Source: Caballeronia turbans (GTDB lineage: Bacteria; Pseudomonadota; Gammaproteobacteria; Burkholderiales; Burkholderiaceae). From it: a stretch of 64,000 nt of DNA. The notes below the pieces were generated by a model. The model searched no databases and had not been told where the DNA came from. It worked only from the letters and a program-made list of their open reading frames with translations. Positions 17,986 to 24,715 of the stretch are shown in pieces (position 1 is the first letter of the stretch; each line of letters begins with the position of its first letter). The stretch spans positions 1-64,000 of the forward strand of contig FCOD02000001.1 in assembly GCA_001544655.2 (NCBI GenBank), in the 5' to 3' direction. Made by a program: the position numbers and the translations under genes.

Positions 17986-18357
17986 TCAGCTACGCCCCAG
18001 TTCCACGAGCGTCGTGAAACCGCCGAAGAACATGCGCTGCGGATCGAATGGCGGATCGCCGGATTCCATCATCGCCTTGAGCCGCGGGTCTTCCATCACC
18101 TTCGCGTTGACGCTGTCGCGCTGCTCGCGCGACGCGTAGACGATATACGAGAACGCCACGGTCTCGCCTTCCTTCATTTGCACGCTCTGCGGAAACGACG
18201 TGAGCTTGCCGGGCTTGACGTCGTCGGCGATGGTCTCCACGAACTGCAGTGCGCCATGCTCGAGCCAGATCTTGCCGGCGGCCTCGGCCATGGTGCGGTA
18301 GGCGTCGATCTTGTCGATCGGCACGGGTACGACGAATCCATCCACGTAATGCGGCAT
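17986..18357 (-). CDS. DUF1428 family protein
   Basis: A 123-residue protein of the DUF1428 family (YbaA-like), which also adopts an ABM/dimeric alpha-beta barrel fold. It opens with a MPHYVDGFVVPVP strand and contains VAFSYIVYASREQRDSVNAKVM in the middle, which is diagnostic for the family. Function is unknown. It sits first in a two-gene unit with the IsdG-like gene. Confidence 0.85.
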   Translation of the reverse strand: MPHYVDGFVVPVPIDKIDAYRTMAEAAGKIWLEHGALQFVETIADDVKPGKLTSFPQSVQMKEGETVAFSYIVYASREQRDSVNAKVMEDPRLKAMMESGDPPFDPQRMFFGGFTTLVELGRS

Positions 18358-18436
18358 CTGAGTCTCCTGAATCGGTTCGAGAGCGGACCGCGCGTGCGAT
18401 GCGCTGCTCGTTTGAGCGATGTGTCAGCAACGAAGT

Positions 18437-19018
18437 TCAGGCCGCTTCATGCGGCGATTCGGCGGTCCATGCGTCGGCGGGCGAGGCGCGTTTGAGCACC
18501 GTCGATGAAAGCGGCGCGAAATTCATTCCGTACACGGACTGGAGCGGCATGCCGAGCATATGCGCGAGCGCCACTTTGACGACGATCGCATGCGTGACCA
18601 CGATGCAGCGCTCGCGCGCATTCAGGCGATCGACGAATGCAAGCCCCTGCGCGACGCGCGCTGCGAGCATGGCAACGCTCTCGCCGCCGTGTCCGCGCGC
18701 TTCTGGATCCGCAAGCCACGCGGCGACCTGCTCGGGCTCGCGCTCGGCTGTCTCGCGTATCGAGTGCCCGCGCCAGCGGCCATAGTCGATATCGTCGAAC
18801 GCGGGCGCGATTTCGAAAGCATCGGCGATCCATTGCGCGGTCTGGCGCGCTACGCGCGCCGGGCTCGCGATCACGCGTGTATCCCGCACGGAGCGCGGCC
18901 CCACCCGCAGCGGCGCGAGTTGAATGCGTGCATCATGCTCGGCATGATCGTCGCCTCCGGGAAAGTGGCCGGTTTTCATCGCGCGCGTAGCGGCGTGGCA
19001 CAACAGAATGAGTTCCAA
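18437..19018 (-). CDS. CobC-like histidine phosphatase (alpha-ribazole phosphatase family)
   Basis: A 193-residue histidine phosphatase whose place beside cbtBA and the cob genes suggests an alpha-ribazole-5'-phosphate phosphatase (CobC) role in lower-ligand assembly. The start is TTG at 19018, because it yields the family N-terminus directly before the LxxLxHAxT motif. The only upstream in-frame ATG-type starts would run through the cbtB riboswitch. The catalytic motif reads C7-H8-A9 where the family has R-H-G, so the phosphate-binding Arg is missing. The second histidine is present in VVTHAIVV (about residue 141), and SPARVARQTA supplies another Arg. Activity is therefore uncertain. Confidence 0.75.
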   Translation of the reverse strand: MELILLCHAATRAMKTGHFPGGDDHAEHDARIQLAPLRVGPRSVRDTRVIASPARVARQTAQWIADAFEIAPAFDDIDYGRWRGHSIRETAEREPEQVAAWLADPEARGHGGESVAMLAARVAQGLAFVDRLNARERCIVVTHAIVVKVALAHMLGMPLQSVYGMNFAPLSSTVLKRASPADAWTAESPHEAA

Positions 19019-19045
19019 GGGAGTCGCCGGGCGAATCGGAATCGT

Positions 19046-19073
19046 TTTACTTTGCCGCCGATCATCATAGAAT
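19046..19073 (+). promoter_or_regulatory. Putative sigma-70 promoter of cbtBA
   Basis: TTTACT (-35) and TAGAAT (-10) are separated by 16 bases. Transcription would start near 19080, at the 5' edge of the riboswitch, which supports the assignment. Confidence 0.5.
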
Positions 19074-19078
19074 GGCAA

Positions 19079-19180
19079 GCTTGCAGTGCGAGGAAGCCGG
19101 TGCAAATCCGGCACGGTCGCGCCACTGTATGCGTTCGTCAGCGTGAAAGCGTTGCGCCGCGAGTCAGACCCCGCTGCATG
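19079..19180 (+). ncRNA. Cobalamin riboswitch controlling cbtBA (short form)
   Basis: The conserved core is readable: GAAGCCGGTGCAAATCCGGC followed by the CACTGTA segment. Outer TGCAG and CTGCA segments (19082 and 19173) can close the basal stem. The B12 box is variant (GAGTCAGACCCC, 19161-19172) and the peripheral arms are short. It lies 42 bases before cbtB, so high cobalamin should switch off cobalt uptake. It belongs to the compact cobalamin riboswitch forms often found before cbtB. Confidence 0.85.
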
Positions 19181-19221
19181 CTCTTCGTCAATCGGGACGC
19201 GCTTTTCCCTGGAGAACCACC

Positions 19222-19455
19222 ATGAATGCTTCCAACACGCCGGCCTTTTCCGCTCCGGTTTCCCCGTCGCTCGACGCACCCGTGCCCCTTCCGGTGCGCG
19301 AAGTGCTCCCGTGGGCCGTTTTCATCGGCCTTCTTCTGTTGATCGCAATCTATTTCGTCGGCGCGGAGCAGGGCGCGACGTCGATCTTCTCGGGCATGTA
19401 CGTCCACGAGTTCGTTCACGATGGCCGGCATCTGCTCGGCTTTCCGTGCCACTGA
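19222..19455 (+). CDS. cbtB: Cobalt transporter small subunit CbtB
   Basis: A 77-residue protein with one transmembrane helix (about residues 30-48) and the C-terminal histidine motif HEFVHDGRHLLGFPCH that defines CbtB. It works with CbtA to bring cobalt into the cell for corrin metallation. TGGAGA lies 6 bases upstream of the ATG. It is the first gene after the B12 riboswitch, and cbtA follows after 9 bases. Confidence 0.95.
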   Translation: MNASNTPAFSAPVSPSLDAPVPLPVREVLPWAVFIGLLLLIAIYFVGAEQGATSIFSGMYVHEFVHDGRHLLGFPCH

Positions 19456-19464
19456 GGACGCGTC

Positions 19465-20241
19465 ATGATTCGCACTTTGCTGATACGCGGCATGATCGCG
19501 GGGCTGATCGCGGGCCTGATCGGCTTCGGTTTCGCTCGTGCGTTCGGGGAGCCGTCGGTGGCGCGCGCCATCGCGTTCGAGCAACATCACGAGCAGGCGC
19601 ACGACCATGAGCATGCCGATGCCGCGAGAGGCGCCGCGCATTCGCACGATCACGGCGACGAAGAACTCGTCTCCCGCGATACGCAAGCGGGTCTCGGCCT
19701 CCTGACGGGCGTTGCGGTGTTCGGCACCGCATTGGGCGGTCTCTTCTCGCTCGTGTTCGCGTTTGCTTATGGGCGCCTCGGCGCGTTGCACGCGCGCGGC
19801 ACGTCGGCGCTTCTGGCGTTGTTCGGCTTCGTGAGCGTCGCCATCGTGCCGTTCCTCAAGTACCCGCCGAATCCGCCGGCGGTCGGCAATCCCGACACCA
19901 TCGGGCCGCGCACGGCGCTCTTCTTCGGCATGGTGGCCATTTCCATCGCGGCGGCCGTGTTCGCGCTGTGGCTCTGGCGGCGCATGGCGGCGCGACATGA
20001 CGGCTGGAACGCGACGCTTATCGCCTCGGCCGCGTATCTCGTCGTGATCGTGGTGGCGCAGCTTGCACTGCCGCGCATCGACGAAGTGCCCGCCGATTTC
20101 TCCGCGTCGCTCTTGTGGAACTTCCGCCTGGCCGCGATCGGCATTCAGGCGCTGATCTGGACGACGCTCGGTCTCGTGTTCGGCGCACTCGCCGCACGTG
20201 AACTGGACCGGCCGGCTGTCAGGAGAATGGCGGCGGCTTGA
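19465..20241 (+). CDS. cbtA: Cobalt transporter subunit CbtA
   Basis: A 258-residue integral membrane protein with about five to six helices. The first hydrophobic segment follows a basic N-terminus. A histidine-rich loop (about residues 39-72, many HH, HDH and HSHDHGD runs) probably gathers metal. Family CbtA partners CbtB in B12-regulated cobalt uptake. It ends in front of a hairpin terminator. Confidence 0.93.
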   Translation: MIRTLLIRGMIAGLIAGLIGFGFARAFGEPSVARAIAFEQHHEQAHDHEHADAARGAAHSHDHGDEELVSRDTQAGLGLLTGVAVFGTALGGLFSLVFAFAYGRLGALHARGTSALLALFGFVSVAIVPFLKYPPNPPAVGNPDTIGPRTALFFGMVAISIAAAVFALWLWRRMAARHDGWNATLIASAAYLVVIVVAQLALPRIDEVPADFSASLLWNFRLAAIGIQALIWTTLGLVFGALAARELDRPAVRRMAAA

Positions 20242-20266
20242 CGCTTCTTGCAGGCTCGATTGTCCG

Positions 20267-20297
20267 GCCCACGTTTCGATCGAAGCGTGGGCTTTCT
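20267..20297. terminator. Terminator between cbtA and the DUF1289 gene
   Basis: GCCCACG pairs with CGTGGGC around an inner palindrome TTCGATCGAA, followed by TTTCTATTT. It separates the convergent cbtA and DUF1289-cobB-cobO transcripts and just touches the DUF1289 stop. Confidence 0.75.
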
Positions 20298-20538
20298 ATT
20301 TCGCGCTTGCCGCACGCCGTGCGAGCAACGCGTCGAATAAATCGAGCTTCGCGGCTTCGTCCATCGATTTGAAGGTCTTGATTTCTTCGCGGCTTCTGAA
20401 GCATCCAAGGCATAAGCCCGTTTCCGGATCGAGCTTGCAGACGTCGGTGCAGGGCGAGCCGATGGGTTCCTGCGTCTTTGCGCGCTCGATCGTGAATGCG
20501 AGATCGAGCGGCGTGCGAATGTCTTGCGTCGTCGTCAT
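20296..20538 (-). CDS. DUF1289 domain protein
   Basis: An 80-residue protein of the DUF1289 family. Four cysteines in the arrangement C-x3-C-x8-C-x2-C (SPCTDVC ... GLCLGCFRS, residues about 30-46) suggest binding of zinc or an iron-sulfur cluster. Function is unknown. Its ATG overlaps the cobB stop by 4 bases (ATGA), so it is translated as the last gene of the cobO-cobB unit, which hints at a link to corrin synthesis. Confidence 0.88.
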   Translation of the reverse strand: MTTTQDIRTPLDLAFTIERAKTQEPIGSPCTDVCKLDPETGLCLGCFRSREEIKTFKSMDEAAKLDLFDALLARRAASAK

Positions 20539-21833
20539 AGTGATTCGCCGCGAAAGAGCGCGGCAGCGGCGGCCGGATTCGACGGCCAGTAAGCGTGCAT
20601 GTAAGTGGCCGTGACCGGCCCGTGTCGATAGAGCGCTTCGCCCGATGTGCCCGTCGTCGCGTGTTTCGCCTCGAGGACGGCCTGCATCGGCGTGTGCAGA
20701 GTCGAGTAATGGAACGTGTGGCCCATCATCGCGCCGTGCGTCGTGTCGATACGCTGCATCGCGAGGCGCGACAGCTTGCGTTGCATTGCGGCATCGCCCG
20801 GAAGAATGCCGAGCATCGCGTGCCGTGTGCCTTCGATGTCCGTCAGCGTGTCGAGCAGATAGAGCATGCCGCCGCATTCCGCGACGACCGGCTTCGCTTT
20901 TGCAACGTGTTCGGCGATCGACGCGCGCGCGTTCGCATTTACCGCGAGACTTGCCGCATGCAGCTCGGGGTAACCGCCGGGAAGATAGAGCGCATCCGCA
21001 TCGTGGGGCGCGGATTCGTCGGCGAGCGGCGAGAATGTGCTGATGCGCGCGCCCATCTCGGCGAGCAGATCGACGTTCGCCGGATAGACGAACGAGAACG
21101 CTGCGTCGCGCGCAATCGCGATATGCATCCCGTCGAGCAGACGCGGGGGCGCGGGAAGGGTCGTATCGTCGAAATGAACGGGCGGCGGCAGATCCGCGAG
21201 CGCGGTTTGCGCGATCGCGTCGGCGGCGCGATCGAGGCGCGCGTCGAGGCCCGCGATTTCGTCAGGCTGCGTGAGACCGAGATGACGCTCGGGCAGCGCG
21301 ATATCGTCCGCGTTCGACAGATGGCCGCAATAAAGCAGCCCCTCTGGAATGGTCTCCGACAGCATCTGCGCATGGCGCGCCGACGCGACGCGATTGGCGA
21401 GCACGCCATGAAACGGCACGTCCGCGCGATAACGCGCGAGCCCGAACGCGATCGCGCCGAAGGTCTGCGCCATGCCGTGCGCGCCGATCACCGCGAGCAC
21501 GGGCACGTTGAACGCGGCGGCGAGGTCGGCGCTGCTTGGCGTGCCGTCGAAAAGACCCATCACGCCTTCGATGAGAATGAGATCGGCCTCGCGGGCGGCC
21601 TGTGCAAGCAAGGCGCGGCACGCGTCGAACCCGACCATCGAGAGATGCAGCGAATACACGCTCGCGCCGCATGCGCGCTCGAGGATCATCGGATCGAGAA
21701 AATCCGGGCCGGTCTTGAACACGCGCACGTTCAGGCCACGGCGCGTGTGATGGCGCGCAAGCGCGGCCGTCACCGTGGTCTTGCCTTGATGCGACGCGCT
21801 TGCGCCGATGAAAAGAGCGGGGCAGTCGGGCAT
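20535..21833 (-). CDS. cobB: Cobyrinic acid a,c-diamide synthase
   Basis: A 432-residue glutamine-dependent amidotransferase that amidates side chains a and c of hydrogenobyrinic acid (aerobic CobB) using ATP. The N-terminal synthetase domain starts with SASHQGKTT (about residues 12-20). The C-terminal class I glutaminase domain has its Cys in AECGG (about residue 316) and an invariant His near GHTFHYS (about 372). It is 5 bases downstream of cobO and overlaps the DUF1289 gene. The aerobic assignment follows from cobG and cobN in the same window. Confidence 0.95.
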   Translation of the reverse strand: MPDCPALFIGASASHQGKTTVTAALARHHTRRGLNVRVFKTGPDFLDPMILERACGASVYSLHLSMVGFDACRALLAQAAREADLILIEGVMGLFDGTPSSADLAAAFNVPVLAVIGAHGMAQTFGAIAFGLARYRADVPFHGVLANRVASARHAQMLSETIPEGLLYCGHLSNADDIALPERHLGLTQPDEIAGLDARLDRAADAIAQTALADLPPPVHFDDTTLPAPPRLLDGMHIAIARDAAFSFVYPANVDLLAEMGARISTFSPLADESAPHDADALYLPGGYPELHAASLAVNANARASIAEHVAKAKPVVAECGGMLYLLDTLTDIEGTRHAMLGILPGDAAMQRKLSRLAMQRIDTTHGAMMGHTFHYSTLHTPMQAVLEAKHATTGTSGEALYRHGPVTATYMHAYWPSNPAAAAALFRGESL

Positions 21834-21838
21834 TGCGT

Positions 21839-22441
21839 TCAGAACTCGACGCCGCGTTGCGCCTTCACGCCCTGCTCGCGATAGGGGTGCTTCACGAGCC
21901 GCATCTCGGTGACGAGGTCGGCGAGTTCGATCAGCGCATCGGGCGCATGCCGGCCGGTCACGACCACGTGCAGCATCGCGGGCCGCGCCTTGAGCACGTC
22001 GAGCACTTCATCGAGCGGCAGATATTCATACTTGAGCACGGTGTTCAGTTCATCGAGCACGACCATCTGATAATCGCCGCTTTCGATCATGCGCCGCGCC
22101 TCGTTCCAGCCTTTGCGCGCAGTGGCCATGTCGGCCTCGCGGTTCTGCGTGTTCCAGGTATAGCCGTCGCCCATCGTGACGAAATCGCAATGCGCGATCG
22201 CGCCGAGGAAATCGCGCTCGGACGTATGCAGCGCGCCCTTGATGAACTGCACGACGCCGAGCTTCATCCCATGACCGAGCACGCGCACGGCCATGCCGAA
22301 CGCCGCCGTGGTCTTGCCCTTGCCGTTGCCGGTATTCACGATCAGCAGGCCTTTTTCATGATCGGCGGCGGCCTGCTTTTTCTCGTGACCTTCCTTGCGA
22401 CGCTGGGTCATGCGCAGATGCGATTCGGTATCGGTTTTCAC
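21839..22441 (-). CDS. cobO: Cob(I)yrinic acid a,c-diamide adenosyltransferase
   Basis: A 200-residue CobA/CobO-type adenosyltransferase. It attaches the 5'-deoxyadenosyl group of ATP to Co(I) of the corrinoid. The P-loop is NTGNGKGKTTAAFG (about residues 36-49). The segment VVLDELNTVLKYEYLPLDEV (about 125) and GRHAPDALIELADLVTEM are family-typical. It is the first gene of the cobO-cobB-DUF1289 unit. Nothing resembling a riboswitch was seen in the 154 bases upstream. Confidence 0.95.
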   Translation of the reverse strand: MKTDTESHLRMTQRRKEGHEKKQAAADHEKGLLIVNTGNGKGKTTAAFGMAVRVLGHGMKLGVVQFIKGALHTSERDFLGAIAHCDFVTMGDGYTWNTQNREADMATARKGWNEARRMIESGDYQMVVLDELNTVLKYEYLPLDEVLDVLKARPAMLHVVVTGRHAPDALIELADLVTEMRLVKHPYREQGVKAQRGVEF

Positions 22442-22595
22442 ATCGACTCCATTCGAATGGGGTTGCAGCGGGTCTTTGCATGACGAAAGACGGCCGTATC
22501 GTACATCAGCAGCGGCCGCGTTTTCGGCTTAATTCTGCGCTAACAGACGGTGGGCATCATGCAGTCACGCAATCACCGACTTCAGGAGCAAGGAA

Positions 22596-22811
22596 ATGGA
22601 CGCGCTCTATCTCTATCTGGAACTCGTGGCGCTGGCCGTTCTCGTCTGGCTTTGCCGCGATAAGTTCAAGCCACCCGTTGCAAAGCCGCTCGCCGAAACG
22701 GCGCGCCCGCGCACCACGGCCAAACCGGTGTTCATGTTCCGTTCGCATCGGGTTCATGCGCCATTGCGACCGCGACAGTTACGCCGCAACCGATCGTCTT
22801 TGGCACGATGA
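22596..22811 (+). CDS. Small single-span membrane protein (71 aa)
   Basis: A 71-residue protein with one hydrophobic helix (residues about 4-20) and a basic Arg-rich C-terminus. AGGAG lies 7 bases before the ATG, which is the best support. Its last 80 bases overlap the 3' end of cobE in antisense. No family is recognised. It could be truncated or a chance frame in its second half. Confidence 0.45.
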   Translation: MDALYLYLELVALAVLVWLCRDKFKPPVAKPLAETARPRTTAKPVFMFRSHRVHAPLRPRQLRRNRSSLAR

Positions 22812-23157
22812 GCGTGTGCGCGTTGCCTGCAAGCAGCGCGCATGGCTCGCATACGCCATCGACGTTCATATGTTTCGCCGCGTGATGTGACATCGCCGTG
22901 CGAGGCGTGCGCGCGATCTCATCGGCGGTATAAAAGCGCAGCGGCAGGCCATGACGTGCGCAGAAAGCGAGCAAGCCCGCTTCGTTTCGCTTCGCATCGA
23001 TGCTCGCGACGATCGCGATGTCGCCGAATTCGAGCGTGCCCAGCGCGACGCGCACCGCATGTTCGATCGCATCGGCGCTCGTGTCGCGCCTGCAGCCGAT
23101 GCCGACGGCGAGCCGCATGATTGCAGGCACATTCATGCGAACGATCGAAGATTTCAT
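22732..23157 (-). CDS. cobE: Cobalamin biosynthesis protein CobE (CbiG C-terminal domain)
   Basis: A 141-residue protein matching the C-terminal domain of CbiG (CobE). It has the opening RLAVGIGCRRDTS and the middle LEFGDIAIVASIDAKRNEAGLLAFC segments typical of the fold. CobE is needed for efficient aerobic cobalamin synthesis, though its exact step is debated. The start at 23157 (MKSSIVR) is chosen; ATGs at 23136 and 23118 are alternatives. It is divergent from cobW, whose promoter begins 64 bases away. A second CbiG-type domain occurs fused to CobJ at 31 kb. Confidence 0.85.
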   Translation of the reverse strand: MKSSIVRMNVPAIMRLAVGIGCRRDTSADAIEHAVRVALGTLEFGDIAIVASIDAKRNEAGLLAFCARHGLPLRFYTADEIARTPRTAMSHHAAKHMNVDGVCEPCALLAGNAHTLIVPKTIGCGVTVAVAMAHEPDANGT

Positions 23158-23220
23158 GGTGAATGACGAGAGTGCGCTGCGTGGGCCGACATTATGACAC
23201 CGCGCGAGCGGCGTCATTTC

Positions 23221-23249
23221 TTGACGCTCGCGCGCGCCGGGCCTAGACT
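23221..23249 (+). promoter_or_regulatory. Sigma-70 promoter of cobW-cobN-chlI-chlD
   Basis: TTGACG (-35) and TAGACT (-10) are separated by exactly 17 bases. The predicted start near 23256 falls just before the riboswitch. Confidence 0.6.
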
Positions 23250-23261
23250 TTCACGCAGTTT

Positions 23262-23488
23262 TGGTGCTCGCGCGCGGATTCTCTCGTGCGCAGTTAAACG
23301 GGAAGCAGGACACGTTCCTTTCGACCGATCGAGCGGACGTCAACCTGCGCTGCCCCCGCAACGGTAAGCGATTCCCCGCGCGCGCGATGTTTTCATCGCA
23401 CGATCGGGAAGCCGGCTTCGAGGCCACTGCGCGTAGTAACGCGCGGGAAGGCGAAGCGGCGCGGTCGTCAGCCCGGATACCGGCCAGA
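23262..23488 (+). ncRNA. Cobalamin riboswitch controlling cobW-cobN
   Basis: A full cobalamin element: GGTGC at the start of the basal stem, the GGGAAGC segment, CTGCCCCCGCAACGGTA (about 23349-23365), GGGAAG repeats, and the B12 box AGCCCGGATACCGGCC (23470-23485). Extra GC-rich arms lengthen the peripheral stems. It ends about 137 bases before the cobW start. Cobalamin binding should lower expression of the chelatase operon. Confidence 0.95.
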
Positions 23489-23624
23489 CTTTCACGGAGG
23501 ATCGCTGTCGCGGGGATGCGGCGCGGCCCATGTTCATTCAAGCGTGTGCTTTCCTTTTTCATGCCGCAGCGTTGCCACGCATCGCGCGACACGAAGCGCA
23601 CGCATACGAAGCCACGGAGCTACG

Positions 23625-24710
23625 ATGCAAACCCGCAAGATCCCCGTCACGGTCGTGACCGGCTTTCTCGGCAGCGGCAAGACCACACTGATGCGCCATA
23701 TCCTGTCCAACGCGAAAGGAAAGCGCATCGCGGTCATCGTCAACGAGTTCGGCGAGCTCGGCATCGACGGGGAAATCCTGAAGGGTTGCGGCATCGGCTG
23801 CGACGACGAAGCCGGCTCAAAAGACCGCAATCTGTATGAACTCGCAAATGGTTGCCTGTGCTGCACCGTGCAGGAAGAGTTCTATCCGGTGATGGAGCAG
23901 CTCGTCGAGCGGCGCGATGGCATCGATCACGTGCTGATCGAAACATCGGGTCTTGCGTTGCCGAAGCCGCTCGTGCAGGCGTTCAACTGGCCGTCGATCA
24001 AGAACGCGTTCACGGTCGATGCGGTCGTCACCGTGGTCGATGGCCCCGCTGCCGCAAGCGGCCAGTTCGCGTCGAACCCCGTCGCCGTCGATGCGCAGCG
24101 CAAGGCCGATCCGAATCTCGATCACGAATCGCCGTTGCATGAGTTGTTCGAAGATCAGCTTTCGTCGGCGGATCTCGTCATCGTGAACAAGACCGACCTC
24201 ATGGACGAGGCAGCGCTGCACAAAGTCGAAGCGCTCGTGCGCCCCGAGATCCCGCCCGAAGTGAAGATCGTGCCCGCGCAAATGGGCAGGCTCGACGTGC
24301 ATACGCTGCTCGGCCTCGGAGCTGCATCGGAAGAAACGATCCATCTGCGGCACGATCATCACGGCTCGCCCGACGAAGAAGGCCATGCCGATCATCATCA
24401 TGACGCGTTCGATTCGGTCGTCGTTCATGGCAGGGTCGAATCCCGCGAGCAGGCCATCGCGGCGTTGCACACGCTCGTCGAGCATCACACGATCTATCGC
24501 GTGAAGGGTTTCGCGGCATTGCCGGGCGCGGCGATGCGGCTCGTCGTGCAGGGCGTAGGACGTCGTTTCGACAGCTATTTCGATCGCCGGTGGCAAGCCG
24601 ATGAAGCGAAGACGCAAAGCCGCTTCGTGCTGATCGGCGAAGACCTCGATCGCGACGCGCTGCAACGTGCCTTCGACGCGGCGCTCGCAAGCGCCTCCGT
24701 GCAGGCGTAA
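23625..24710 (+). CDS. cobW: CobW, cobalamin-associated metal GTPase
   Basis: A 361-residue G3E GTPase thought to deliver or guard Co2+ for the cobaltochelatase. Visible are the P-loop GFLGSGKTT (residues about 13-21), the metal-binding CxCC (CLCC, about residue 75), and the guanine motif NKTDL (about 188). A histidine-rich stretch (HLRHDHHG ... HADHHHDAF, about 243-266) precedes the CobW C-terminal domain. The ATG at 23625 has CGGAG 5 bases upstream. cobN begins 5 bases after its stop. Confidence 0.96.
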   Translation: MQTRKIPVTVVTGFLGSGKTTLMRHILSNAKGKRIAVIVNEFGELGIDGEILKGCGIGCDDEAGSKDRNLYELANGCLCCTVQEEFYPVMEQLVERRDGIDHVLIETSGLALPKPLVQAFNWPSIKNAFTVDAVVTVVDGPAAASGQFASNPVAVDAQRKADPNLDHESPLHELFEDQLSSADLVIVNKTDLMDEAALHKVEALVRPEIPPEVKIVPAQMGRLDVHTLLGLGAASEETIHLRHDHHGSPDEEGHADHHHDAFDSVVVHGRVESREQAIAALHTLVEHHTIYRVKGFAALPGAAMRLVVQGVGRRFDSYFDRRWQADEAKTQSRFVLIGEDLDRDALQRAFDAALASASVQA

Positions 24711-24715
24711 CAGCC

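Noticed and set aside
19019-19279. Longer CobC-like protein running through the cbtB leader
   Set aside because: The extension is antisense to a clear cobalamin riboswitch and has no homology-like sequence; TTG 19018 gives the family N-terminus.
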